In this document: positions 43,929 through 52,005 of the stretch, piece after piece | Layout: each line of letters opens with the position of its first letter | Position numbering within the stretch: the stretch's first letter is position 1 | DNA from: Pseudolysinimonas yzui | Lineage (GTDB): Bacteria > Actinomycetota > Actinomycetes > Actinomycetales > Microbacteriaceae | Direction of reading: 5' to 3' | NCBI RefSeq assembly: GCF_014653215.1 | Contig: NZ_BNAI01000001.1 | Span: 186,001 to 250,000, forward strand | DNA length: 64,000 bases | Translations under genes and position numbers: made by a program | Notes under the pieces: model-generated | Seen by the model: only the letters and a program-made list of their open reading frames with translations | Told to the model about the DNA's origin: nothing | Database searches by the model: none

Positions 43929-44735
43929 CTACGCCGCGGGCGGGTCGCCGGCCCGAGGGATCTCGAGCCCCTCCTGCACGCTCGCGCCGGTGATCCAGCT
44001 CACGACGAGGTCTTTGTCGTGCTCGGCGGTCGGCACATCGGCGACCTTGTGCCCGCGGTTGAGCACCACGGTGCGATCGCAGACGGCGAAGGCGAGCGGC
44101 AGGTTGTGGGTGACGAGCACGATCGAGGTGCCGCGGTCGGCGAGCGACCGGATGAGGGCTTCGACGAGTTCCGCCTGTTCGTGTCCCAGCGCGGCGGTCG
44201 GCTCGTCCAGGAGCAGGATGCCGTGCTCCGGAAGTCTGGCGGCCGCGCGGGCGATCGCCACCACCTGGCGCTGCCCGCCGGAGAGCATCTCGACCGGTCG
44301 GGTGACCGGTGCGGTGCGCACCGCGAGCGCGTCGAGTTCGGCCTGCGACTCCCGCCGGATGGCGGCGCGATCGAGGAACCCGAACCAGCCGAGCGGGCCT
44401 TTCAGCAGCTTCTCGCGGCCGAGTGCGAGGTTGGCGGCGATGTCGAAGGAGTCGACGAGGGCGAGATCCTGATAGACCATCTGGATGCCGGCCCCGGCGG
44501 CGTCGCGCGGGGAGCGGAACTCGTGCTCCTCGCCGTGCACCAGCACGGTGCCGCTCGACGGGCGGTGCACCCCCGACATGACTTTCAGGAGCGTCGACTT
44601 GCCGGCTCCGTTGTCGCCGAGGAGGGCGACGACCTCGCCGGGCGCGACCGTGAAGGTGACGCGATCGAGCGCACGGGCGTAGCCGTAGTGGACGCTGATG
44701 TCGCGGAGTTCGAGCGCGGGGGTGCCGGCGATCAT
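43929..44735 (-). CDS. ABC transporter ATP-binding protein, ribose/sugar type
   Basis: A 268-residue single-domain ATPase. Walker A is GDNGAGKSTLL, the Q loop MVYQDLALVD, the signature LSGGQRQVVAIARA and Walker B ILLLDEPTAALG, followed by VTHNLPLAF. RbsA-type ATPases usually have two such domains; this has one, as in FrcA-like systems. The ATG overlaps the permease stop, and the TetR gene follows at once. Confidence 0.92.
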   Translation of the reverse strand: MIAGTPALELRDISVHYGYARALDRVTFTVAPGEVVALLGDNGAGKSTLLKVMSGVHRPSSGTVLVHGEEHEFRSPRDAAGAGIQMVYQDLALVDSFDIAANLALGREKLLKGPLGWFGFLDRAAIRRESQAELDALAVRTAPVTRPVEMLSGGQRQVVAIARAAARLPEHGILLLDEPTAALGHEQAELVEALIRSLADRGTSIVLVTHNLPLAFAVCDRTVVLNRGHKVADVPTAEHDKDLVVSWITGASVQEGLEIPRAGDPPAA

Positions 44736-45769
44736 CGCGTCACCTTCTTGTCGGGAACGTCCTGCCCGGAGAGCAGCAGTTTCGAGGTCATGTTCGTGGT
44801 CCACATGTTGAGCGCCAGGCCTCCGATGAGCAGGGCGCCGGTGATGATCGCCGACCAGTTGCTCGACACCTTCGCCAGCAACAGGCCGGCCGACATGGTC
44901 GCGATGACGACGGCGCCGAGGGCGACGCGCGGCAGGCTGCCGCGCCCCCCGCTGAACGGGATGCCGGCGAGGGCGACGGCCGTCATGGCGCTGAAGACGA
45001 TGCCGATGCTCGGCCCCGGCACGGCGGTCGTGATGTACGCGGCGGTCACGATTCCGCCGACGGCGGCGCAGAAGCCGGAGATCGCGAACCCGGCGACGCG
45101 GTAGCGGTCGACCGGGATGCCGACGCGGCGGGCCGCTTCGGCGTTGCCGCCGACCGCGAGCAACCGCATGCCGTTGCGCGTCATCCGCAGGAAGATCGTG
45201 AGCGCGGCATAGAGCACGACCGCGATGTAGACGGGCGCGGGGATGCCGAGGTAGGTCTGCGTGCCGAGGAAGCGCAGCTCGGTGAGCTGCGAGATGTTGG
45301 TGTTGTTCGCCAGCAGGAGCGAGACGCCGCTGAGCGAGGTGAGCATCGCGATGGTGACGATGAGCCCGTTGAATCCGCGGATGACGATGAGCCCGTTGAT
45401 GACGCCGATCGCGACGCCCGCGATGAGGCCGGCGAGGATCGCCACCGCGACGGGTGCTCCTTCTTTGAGCAGCAGCGCGGTGACGACCCCCGAGAAAGCG
45501 GCCGTGGCCGGCACCGAGAGATCCAGTACCCCGGTCATCACCCCGACCCCGACGCCGGCCGCGTAGATCGCGGCAATCGACGCCGAGTTGAGGATCGAGA
45601 CCCCCGTGGGAACGGTGAAGAAGTGCGGGGCACCCCAGAACGCGAAGATGACGATGATCGCGAGCCAGAGCACGAGGAGCCCCTGGTCGCGAACGAACAG
45701 CAGCCCGCGAACGTTGGTGGGCAGCTTCTTGCCCGGTGATACCTGATGGATGGATCCGGTGACGGTCAT
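44732..45769 (-). CDS. ABC transporter permease, RbsC type
   Basis: A 345-residue BPD_transp_2 permease with eight to ten predicted helices. It has GVMTGVLDLSVPATAAFSG and NGLIVIRGFNGLIVTIAML, the family's core segments, and GMRLLAVGGNAEAARRVGIPV as the cytoplasmic loop. It should pair with the single-domain ATPase and the lipoprotein upstream. Such systems carry pentoses, but also autoinducers and other small polar molecules. Confidence 0.92.
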   Translation of the reverse strand: MTVTGSIHQVSPGKKLPTNVRGLLFVRDQGLLVLWLAIIVIFAFWGAPHFFTVPTGVSILNSASIAAIYAAGVGVGVMTGVLDLSVPATAAFSGVVTALLLKEGAPVAVAILAGLIAGVAIGVINGLIVIRGFNGLIVTIAMLTSLSGVSLLLANNTNISQLTELRFLGTQTYLGIPAPVYIAVVLYAALTIFLRMTRNGMRLLAVGGNAEAARRVGIPVDRYRVAGFAISGFCAAVGGIVTAAYITTAVPGPSIGIVFSAMTAVALAGIPFSGGRGSLPRVALGAVVIATMSAGLLLAKVSSNWSAIITGALLIGGLALNMWTTNMTSKLLLSGQDVPDKKVTR

Positions 45770-45779
45770 GGTGTGTGCC

Positions 45780-46718
45780 TTAGTCGGAGACGACGATGGC
45801 GGTCTCGTTGATGCTGCCCAGCTGGGTCGGGTCAGCGATCAGCTCGATGAGGTCGTCGCCGGCCGCCTGCAGTGAGACCGCGTAGTCCCACGCTACGACC
45901 GCGTCGATGTCACCGGCCTCGTAGGCCGCCATCGTGTCGGGTCCACCGCCACCGGCGATCAGGCACTTCGGGGTCTTGCCGGCTGCCTGGAAGGCCGCCA
46001 GCGCTCCGAGGGTCGTCTCGTCGGATGCGGCGATGACGACGTCGACGTTCGGGTTGGCGACCAGCAGCTGCGCCGCGGTCGTCTGCGCCGTCACCGGGTC
46101 GGCCGCCTGAGCGTCGGCGACGATGGGCGTCGCCGTGTAGAGCTCGAGGATCGCCTCGTGTGACGCATCCGCCCCACTGGCCACGGCGGATGCCGACAGC
46201 AGCATCGTCTCGGTGCCGCCTTCCGCGGTCGCGCACTCGTTCGCCGCACCGGCGAGGGCCGTGCCGAAGTCGGCGAACGACGCCGCGTCGAAGATGATGC
46301 CGGGCTGCGGCCCGTCGAAGCCGAACGACTGCACGTCGGCTTCCAGCACGACCGGGATGCCCGCGGCCTTCAGGGCGTCGAGGCTCGGTGCGAGCGCTTC
46401 CGCCGCGACGGGGAAGACCCACGCCGCGACCATGGCCTCGGTGTCGATCGCCTGCTGGATCTGCTGGGCCTGGGTCACCGGGTCGAAGCCGGCGTCGTAG
46501 ACGGTGACGGTGTAGCCCTTGGTGCCGAGGTACTCGGTGACCGATTCGGCCAGAGTCGTGATGATCGGGATCTGGCTCGAGACGCTGAAGAAGCCGACCT
46601 CGCCGCCTTCGGCCGGGGCACCGCTGTCGTCCGGGGCCCCCGTGTCGGTGGTGCAACCGGTGAGCGCGAGGGCGCCGGCAGCGACTGCTGCGACGAGTGC
46701 CAACCGTAGTCTCTTCAT
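45780..46718 (-). CDS. Substrate-binding lipoprotein, ribose-binding type
   Basis: A 312-residue periplasmic-binding-protein type I lipoprotein with lipobox ALTGC (Cys22). The mature domain begins VGFFSVSSQIPIITTLAES; sequences such as NPNVDVVIAASDETTLGALAAFQ and VVAWDYAVSLQAAGDDLIE match RbsB-like proteins. It is the first gene of the operon SBP-permease-ATPase-TetR. TGAGGAG lies before the ATG. Confidence 0.92.
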   Translation of the reverse strand: MKRLRLALVAAVAAGALALTGCTTDTGAPDDSGAPAEGGEVGFFSVSSQIPIITTLAESVTEYLGTKGYTVTVYDAGFDPVTQAQQIQQAIDTEAMVAAWVFPVAAEALAPSLDALKAAGIPVVLEADVQSFGFDGPQPGIIFDAASFADFGTALAGAANECATAEGGTETMLLSASAVASGADASHEAILELYTATPIVADAQAADPVTAQTTAAQLLVANPNVDVVIAASDETTLGALAAFQAAGKTPKCLIAGGGGPDTMAAYEAGDIDAVVAWDYAVSLQAAGDDLIELIADPTQLGSINETAIVVSD

Positions 46719-46792
46719 TGAAACTCCTCATTGAGTGATGGACGCGAGGGCGTCCTGCTGTGTGGGTCGGGTGACGCACTGGATTGTTACTG

Positions 46793-46809
46793 TACTGTAC
46801 GGAACAGTA
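46793..46809. promoter_or_regulatory. Operator of the 43233 TetR regulon, site 2
   Basis: TACTGT-ACGGA-ACAGTA is a 17-bp interrupted palindrome in the divergent gap between the binding-protein gene and the FMN reductase. TATAAG (46807-46812) overlaps it and may be the plus-strand -10. It shares CTGTACTGTACGG with the site at 41445. Confidence 0.7.
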
Positions 46810-46854
46810 TAAGTCTTCACCCGCCGCTGGACGATCCCGCAAGGACCCCGCTCA

Positions 46855-47472
46855 ATGCCCAGACTCCTCGTCATCATCGCCAGCACGCGACCCGAACGCG
46901 TGGGCCTCACGATTGCACGCTGGGCCGCCGATGCGGCCCGCGCTCACGGCGGCTTCGAGGTGGAGGTCGCCGACCTCGCCGAGGTGAACCTGCCCTTCTT
47001 CGACGAACCCGCGCAACCGCGCACCGGTCAGTACACGAAGCCGCACACCTTCGCCTGGTCGAAGACGGTGGATGCGGCCGATGCGATCCTCGTCGTCACC
47101 CCCGAGTACAACTACGGCCCCCCGCCGAGCCTGCTGAACGCGCTCGACTTCCTGTACTGGGAGTGGGCGTACAAGCCGGTCGGCTTCGTGAGCTACGGCG
47201 GTCCCGGTGCCGGCTTCCGCGGCGTGCAGGTGCTCAAGGGCATCGTCACGACGATGCGGATGATGCCCGTGCCCGACAGCGTCGGCATCCCGTTCATCTT
47301 CAAGCAGATCGAGGACGGCGAATTCGTGCCGCAGCCCCCGCAGGGCGCGATGTTGTCGGCCCATCTGGATGAGGTGCTGCGCTGGTCGGACGCGCTCGCA
47401 CCCCTGCGCGCTCAGGTTCCCGAGCTGCGCACGCAACGCCCGCCGGGCGCACCGCCCCTGCCGCCGCGCTGA
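46855..47472 (+). CDS. NAD(P)H-dependent FMN reductase, second copy
   Basis: A 205-residue flavodoxin-like reductase paralogous to that at 37728: IIASTRPERVGLTIARW, TPEYNYGPPPSLLNALDF and SYGGPGAGFRGVQVL. The C-terminus again ends in a proline-rich tail (RPPGAPPLPPR). GCAAGGA precedes the ATG. Divergent from the ABC operon and sharing its operator, it probably belongs to the same regulon. Confidence 0.9.
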   Translation: MPRLLVIIASTRPERVGLTIARWAADAARAHGGFEVEVADLAEVNLPFFDEPAQPRTGQYTKPHTFAWSKTVDAADAILVVTPEYNYGPPPSLLNALDFLYWEWAYKPVGFVSYGGPGAGFRGVQVLKGIVTTMRMMPVPDSVGIPFIFKQIEDGEFVPQPPQGAMLSAHLDEVLRWSDALAPLRAQVPELRTQRPPGAPPLPPR

Positions 47473-47716
47473 CCGAATCGCGGGTCGGTGACCCCAATCC
47501 GGGTGACGTCGCCCGCTCCGATCCCTGCTCCGCCAGGCGAAACCGCTGAGCGCTCGCACGGCCGCTGAGATATCCGTCCCGCACCCGTACCCCCGGATGC
47601 GTCTCGGACGATAGCGGCAGTGAGAGGGAGCGCACCGTGCTCCACCCGGCTCGTTTCCGAGACCTGGGATCACAGCGGTGACCGGGGGGTCGCCGTTCAG
47701 CACAAGGGGGTTCGAG

Positions 47717-48190
47717 ATGTTCACATGGATCGCAGGACTGGGGCTGTTTGCCAAGCTCTCGTTGAGCGCAGCAGTCGTGGTTGTCGGGGCGTCCGGGGTC
47801 GGGGTCGCCGGCGCTGCCGACCTCCTGCCCGGCGAGGCGCAGACCGTGTTCGACGAGGTGGTGGCGGCGGTCGTGTCGGACACCGAGGAGGAGTCGACCG
47901 ACGAGGACGCCGACGACCTCGAGGATGTCGAGGATGCCGAAGATGCTGAGGACGCCGAAGACATCGAGGACGCCGAGGACGCTGAGGATGCCGAGGATGC
48001 CGAGGATGCCGAGGATGCCGAGGATGCCGAGGATGCCGAGGATGCCGAGGACGCCGAGGACGCCGAGGACGCCGAAGACATCGAGGACGAGGAAGACGCG
48101 GACGACGCGGAGGATGCGCAGGACGATGAGGACGTCGACGACGCTGAGGACGCTGAAGACGACGAGGACGCCGAGGACGACGAGGAGTAG
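47717..48190 (+). CDS. Membrane protein with (Glu-Asp-Ala)n acidic tail
   Basis: A 157-residue protein from the ATG at 47717, chosen for the AAGGGGG site upstream. One membrane helix (about 6-37) is followed by LLPGEAQTVFDEVVAAVV, which resembles the same region of the protein at 48974 (ALPGGLQDAFDDLVSTVI). From about residue 55 to the end it is almost only Glu, Asp and Ala, with roughly twenty ED[A/V/I] triplets. The tail should be extracellular, very negative and unfolded or helical. Function unknown. Confidence 0.75.
   Translation: MFTWIAGLGLFAKLSLSAAVVVVGASGVGVAGAADLLPGEAQTVFDEVVAAVVSDTEEESTDEDADDLEDVEDAEDAEDAEDIEDAEDAEDAEDAEDAEDAEDAEDAEDAEDAEDAEDAEDIEDEEDADDAEDAQDDEDVDDAEDAEDDEDAEDDEE
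47984..48046 (+). repeat. Seven perfect 9-bp tandem repeats (GAGGATGCC)
   Basis: Seven identical copies stand head to tail inside the acidic gene, flanked by degenerate copies (GAGGACGCC and similar) over about 47926-48090. Unit changes would alter length by three residues without breaking the frame. Confidence 0.95.
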
Positions 48191-48398
48191 GCCTTCCTGC
48201 TCCGCGAACCGCATGCTCGGCAGTAGTGCGCGAGGTGGTCGTCCCTGAACCTCCGCGCGCACGTCGACGCGTTGCCAGCAGGCCGCGTCGGGGCGGTCCT
48301 TCTCGATTCGGGTTCGAGGAGGGCCGCCTTCCTTGCGGTGCCGAGGGCGAGCCGTTGCGCTCGCCGGGTGCCGTATCGTCGAGACCCGTGGGGCGCGT

Positions 48399-48971
48399 TT
48401 GAACGGCGGCGATGAGGCCTTTGCGTCGCTGTTGTCGGCGGCCCAGGCCGGGGCACCCTGGGCGTCGACCCAGATCTGGGTCGACCACGCTCCCGCCGTC
48501 GCGGCGTTCCTGAGAGCTCGTGGTTCGCGCGAGCCTGACGACCTCACGAGCGAGGTCTTCCTCACCGTGTTCGAGCGACTCCGAGACTTCACCGGCGACC
48601 GGGCCGCCTTCCGGTCTTTCGTGTTCTCGGTCGCCTACCGTCGACTGGTCGACGAACTGCGGATGCGGTCTCGTCGCGGCGAGACGACCGAGTGGGCCTC
48701 GGAGCGCGACCCGCGCCGCGCGTCCAGCGCCGAAGACGAGGCGACCGACCGCGTCGGCGACGCCCGCGCCCGGGCGCTTCTCGATGAACTCCCTCCCGAC
48801 CAGCGCGATGTCATGGTTCTGCGGATCGTCGCCGACCTCACCGTCGAGCAGGTGGCCGAGGTGCTGCACAAACGTGTCGGGGCCGTCAAGGCGCTCCAGC
48901 GTCGCGCACTCGAGAATCTCAGGAAGAAGATGGCCTCGAACCCGTACCTCTTTGAGACCCGGGGGCGATAG
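48399..48971 (+). CDS. RNA polymerase sigma factor, ECF-like
   Basis: A sigma-70-like protein of about 190 residues. Region 2 is near 45-105 (REPDDLTSEVFLTVFERLRDF, then FRSFVFSVAYRRLVDELR). Region 4 is near 135-185 (LPPDQRDVMVLRIVADLTVEQVAEVL, VGAVKALQRRALENLR). The start is uncertain: TTG at 48399 is a guess, with another TTG about 66 bases upstream. A GGCGAGC/GCTCGCC hairpin (48346-48365) lies before it. The next gene overlaps in function as a membrane partner starting two bases after the stop. Confidence 0.85.
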   Translation: MNGGDEAFASLLSAAQAGAPWASTQIWVDHAPAVAAFLRARGSREPDDLTSEVFLTVFERLRDFTGDRAAFRSFVFSVAYRRLVDELRMRSRRGETTEWASERDPRRASSAEDEATDRVGDARARALLDELPPDQRDVMVLRIVADLTVEQVAEVLHKRVGAVKALQRRALENLRKKMASNPYLFETRGR

Positions 48972-48973
48972 CA

Positions 48974-49714
48974 GTGAGTGACATGAACATCCGGATCACC
49001 GACCACGAGGCCGAGCAGCTGCTCGCCGGGAGAGCCCCAGAGGGCCTTCCCGAGTTCCGCGAACTCGCCGTCGCGATCGGGGCGGTGCGGTCGCAAGGGT
49101 GGGAGCCCGCGCCGGCGCCCTCGCGTGAACTGTCTGCCCGGTTCGGGGTGTCGCCGACGGCGGTCGATGCATCGACGTCCCTCCCGCCCGCCCCGGTCGT
49201 CGCGCGCACCCCAGGAAGCGGCGTTCTCGGGCGAGTGACGGAACGCGTCTCCGGTCTCGGCTTGGCCGCCCGGATCGCGGCGGGCGTTGGCGCCGTGCTC
49301 ATCGGGATCTCGGTCGCCGGAGCCGCCGGAGCTCTGCCCGGCGGCCTGCAGGATGCGTTCGACGATCTCGTGTCGACGGTGATCCCCGCCGAGCCGGATG
49401 GCGATGACCTGATCGTCGACGATGAGCCCGAGGTCGACGACGGCGAGGACGTCGATGACGCCCCCGACGATCAAGCTCCGCCCGAGGGCGGGGATGAGGT
49501 CGACGCGCCCGTCGAGCACGATGCCGACATCGATGACGAGACCGAGAGCGGCGACGAGTCCGAACAGGATGAGTCGGCCGAGGAGTCGGGAGACGGTGAG
49601 TCCGAGTCCGAGTCCGAGTCCGAGTCCGAGTCGGAGTCGGAGGGTGATTCCGGGTCGGAGCGCGAGTCCGAATCAGACTCTGACTCCGAGCCGGACGACT
49701 CAGAGTCGGAATAG
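48974..49714 (+). CDS. Membrane protein with Ser-Glu-rich tail, possible anti-sigma partner
   Basis: A 246-residue protein. The N-terminal 95 residues are cytoplasmic (HEAEQLLAGRAPEGLPEFREL resembles the leader of actinobacterial sigma-associated proteins). A helix (about 97-118) is followed by an acidic, extracellular Asp/Glu/Ser tail with (SE)n repeats at about 209-223. It lies directly after the sigma gene, so an anti-sigma or sensor role is likely, but no zinc-finger motif is seen. GTG start. Confidence 0.7.
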   Translation: MSDMNIRITDHEAEQLLAGRAPEGLPEFRELAVAIGAVRSQGWEPAPAPSRELSARFGVSPTAVDASTSLPPAPVVARTPGSGVLGRVTERVSGLGLAARIAAGVGAVLIGISVAGAAGALPGGLQDAFDDLVSTVIPAEPDGDDLIVDDEPEVDDGEDVDDAPDDQAPPEGGDEVDAPVEHDADIDDETESGDESEQDESAEESGDGESESESESESESESEGDSGSERESESDSDSEPDDSESE

Positions 49715-50230
49715 CCCGGCCCGCCGCACCACGGGGGCAGGGGTCGCCGGGGTCTCGTGCCGCCGCCATCGCTCGGCGGCTCGAGCCTCGATCGTGAGGA
49801 GCCGATCCAGTCGACGGAAGTCCTGGGCGAGTATCCAGTGCGTCGCCCACCCCGGGAGCCACCCGGCTTGCCAGCGGAGTGCGCCGCTCAGCACCCCCAC
49901 GTAGTCCGCTCGGACGAGCGTCTGGTCACCGGATGCCTCGCACGCGTATTCGACGCGCGAGTTCCAGGGCGCGGACGACAGCCAGACCACCCGGCTGTTC
50001 TCGTCGAGATGCTCGAGCTGGTCGATGAAGTGAGCCCGGAACGGACCGATGCGATCGGTTGCCATCCACCGCGTGCCGACGCGAGGCGGTCCCGGGTCGA
50101 TCTGTCGCCGGAACGCGACCGCGGGTGCGAAGCTGTGCCACCGCATGGGGTCGGCGAGGTAGCGGAAGACAGCCTCGACCGGGTGGCCGACCGTGGCGTG
50201 AACCACGACTCGACGCTCCCAGCGGTTCAC
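49700..50230 (-). CDS. SRPBCC (polyketide cyclase-like) family protein
   Basis: A 176-residue START-like protein: VVVHATVGHPVEAVFRYLADP at the N-terminus and a helix-grip pattern ending with a basic tail. GTG at 50230 is used because TACGCT lies seven bases upstream and no in-frame ATG is close. Such domains bind hydrophobic ligands; ligand unknown. It overlaps the preceding gene's 3' end by 15 bases, convergently. Confidence 0.78.
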   Translation of the reverse strand: MNRWERRVVVHATVGHPVEAVFRYLADPMRWHSFAPAVAFRRQIDPGPPRVGTRWMATDRIGPFRAHFIDQLEHLDENSRVVWLSSAPWNSRVEYACEASGDQTLVRADYVGVLSGALRWQAGWLPGWATHWILAQDFRRLDRLLTIEARAAERWRRHETPATPAPVVRRAGLFRL

Positions 50231-50237
50231 GGTCGAG

Positions 50238-50243
50238 AGCGTA
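50238..50243 (-). promoter_or_regulatory. -10 element of SRPBCC gene
   Basis: On the minus strand TACGCT ends seven bases before the GTG at 50230, the spacing seen at other leaderless genes in the window. Confidence 0.4.
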
Positions 50244-50346
50244 ACGGCGTCGCTGTCGCGGCGGCAAGAGTGAGGTGTAGCATCCCGCTGAGCGCCCGTA
50301 CCGGGCGTCATCCGTCGAAGGTCCGTCGCGAGATCGGAGATTCGAA

Positions 50347-51081
50347 ATGGCCGTCAAACTGCCGTCATCCGGGGCGCTCCCCGAGGGACAGTCGGCCGGC
50401 TGCGACACGTCGGGTCTCATCCTCGTGCATCGCATCTTCCGCTGGCTGTACCGGGAGCTGCCGGTGCTCATCCGCGAAGTCGACGCCGGCGACCTCGACC
50501 GGGCCGAACTGGTCGGTGTCTACGCGAAGCTCGACTTCTTCGCCCTGCACCTGCATCACGAGACCGAGGACACCGTGCTCTGGGACCGGCTGACCGCGCG
50601 CGATCCAGGATGCGCCCTGCACGTCGACCAGATGCGGGAGCAACACGTCGCGGTCGCGGCGCAGCTCGCCCTCATCGAGCCGCAGCTCGCCCCGTGGGTC
50701 GCGACCGCGGACCCGGCACTCCGCGATGCCCTCGCGGGTGACATCGAGTCCCTGCGCGACACCCTGATCGTGCACCTCGGTCGCGAGGAGGACGACATCA
50801 TGCCGGTCGCCGGGGCGGTTCTCTCGCAGCGGGAGTGGGACGAACTCGAGGCCCACACCCGCGCCCAGCTGATGAAGCATCGCAAGGAGCTGCCGAAGGA
50901 CGTGCTGTCGCTGCAACTCGGCCTGCTCCTCGCGAGCGTCCCCGAGTCCGAGCGGGAGGAGTGGTTCCGGGCGAACGTGCCGGCGCCCATCCGCCTGCTG
51001 TACGTGCTGCTGATGAAGCGGAGGTACGAGAGCGCGATGCGGGAGATCTATCCCGACCGGCCGGTTCCCGCGATGGTCTGA
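50347..51081 (+). CDS. Hemerythrin-domain protein
   Basis: A 244-residue protein with an HHE/hemerythrin cation-binding four-helix bundle in residues 20-180. Candidate iron ligands are LVHRIFR, LHLHHETED, REQHVAVAA and VHLGREEDDIMP. Relatives bind a di-iron centre and sense or carry O2 or NO. The C-terminal 60 residues (from QLGLLLASVPESERE) are an extension without a known motif. It is convergent with the rhomboid gene. Confidence 0.85.
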   Translation: MAVKLPSSGALPEGQSAGCDTSGLILVHRIFRWLYRELPVLIREVDAGDLDRAELVGVYAKLDFFALHLHHETEDTVLWDRLTARDPGCALHVDQMREQHVAVAAQLALIEPQLAPWVATADPALRDALAGDIESLRDTLIVHLGREEDDIMPVAGAVLSQREWDELEAHTRAQLMKHRKELPKDVLSLQLGLLLASVPESEREEWFRANVPAPIRLLYVLLMKRRYESAMREIYPDRPVPAMV

Positions 51082-51107
51082 CCGCCGCGGTCAGGATCCG
51101 ACCGGTC

Positions 51108-52001
51108 TCACAACCCGTAGTACGCCGGGGCGCTCACGACGAAGAGCACGAACACGACGAGCAGCCCGACGGCGATCCCGGCCACCCCGAGGATCTGTGC
51201 GCGGCGCTGCGAGGTGCGACGGGTGCGCAGGAACACCCATCCGATCGCCGCACCGGCCAGCAGGCCGCCGAGGTGTGCTTCCCAGGCGATGCCGCTCGCG
51301 ATGAAACCGAGCAGCACGTTGACGCCGAGCACGATGAGCAGCTGGATCACGTTGACGCCGATCGCCCGACGCAGCGGCAGGTAGGCGCCCATGAGACCGA
51401 AGATCGCGCCGGATGCTCCGAGGGCGGAGCTCGGTTGCAGGAACCCTCCGGTGACCTCGATGCTCGCGCCGTCGGTGGCGATCGCGAGGGCGTAGAGGGC
51501 GAGCACGCCGACCGACCCGCCGAGCGCCGCCGTGAGGTAGAGCGCGAGGAAGCGCACCCGGCCGAGGAAGGATTCGAGTGCGGGCCCGAACGCCCAGAGG
51601 GCGTAGAGGTTGAACAGGATGTGGATGATCGTGCCCGGCGAATGCAGGAACGCCGAGGTGAACAGGCGCCACGGCTCCGCGCCGACGACGGTCGGGTTGA
51701 GCACCCAGGCGGAGGTGAGCGCCCCGCCGCTGAGCCACTGCACGGCGTAGGCGACGACGATGAGTCCCATCAGCGTGTAGGTCACCGCCGCGGAACGGCG
51801 GGACGTCAACGCCCGCGCCAGGCCTGACCCACCGGCGGGCCGGCCCTCGCGCACGCACTCGGGGCAGTGCACCCCGACCGCGGCCTGGGTCGAGCACTCC
51901 GGGCAGATCGGCCGGCCGCAGCGCTGACAGCTGATGTAGGTCGCCCGGTCGGGATGCCGGTAACAGGTCGGTGGGGCCTCGACGGCTGACGAGTCGGTCA
52001 C
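51108..52001 (-). CDS. Rhomboid family intramembrane serine protease
   Basis: A 297-residue rhomboid protease. The catalytic Ser is in LGASGAIFGLMGAY and the His in WEAHLGGLLAG, and FLHSPGTIIHILFNLYALW is the helix 2 signature. The N-terminus has a B-box-like zinc finger (CYRHPDRATYISCQRCGRP, CPECSTQ, HCPEC), common in actinobacterial rhomboids. GTG at 52001 is chosen for the GGAAGAG site. It overlaps nothing but lies four bases after the retropepsin-like gene. Confidence 0.92.
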   Translation of the reverse strand: MTDSSAVEAPPTCYRHPDRATYISCQRCGRPICPECSTQAAVGVHCPECVREGRPAGGSGLARALTSRRSAAVTYTLMGLIVVAYAVQWLSGGALTSAWVLNPTVVGAEPWRLFTSAFLHSPGTIIHILFNLYALWAFGPALESFLGRVRFLALYLTAALGGSVGVLALYALAIATDGASIEVTGGFLQPSSALGASGAIFGLMGAYLPLRRAIGVNVIQLLIVLGVNVLLGFIASGIAWEAHLGGLLAGAAIGWVFLRTRRTSQRRAQILGVAGIAVGLLVVFVLFVVSAPAYYGL

Positions 52002-52005
52002 GCGA

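Noticed and set aside
34420-47472. Biosynthetic gene cluster (natural product) reading of the flavoenzyme island
   Set aside because: There is no synthase, synthetase or other scaffold-making enzyme, and an importer-type ABC system is present. Catabolism fits better, though not proven.
47926-48090. Regular short repeats that could suggest a CRISPR array
   Set aside because: Units are 9 bp with no spacers and lie in frame inside a coding sequence for an acidic protein.
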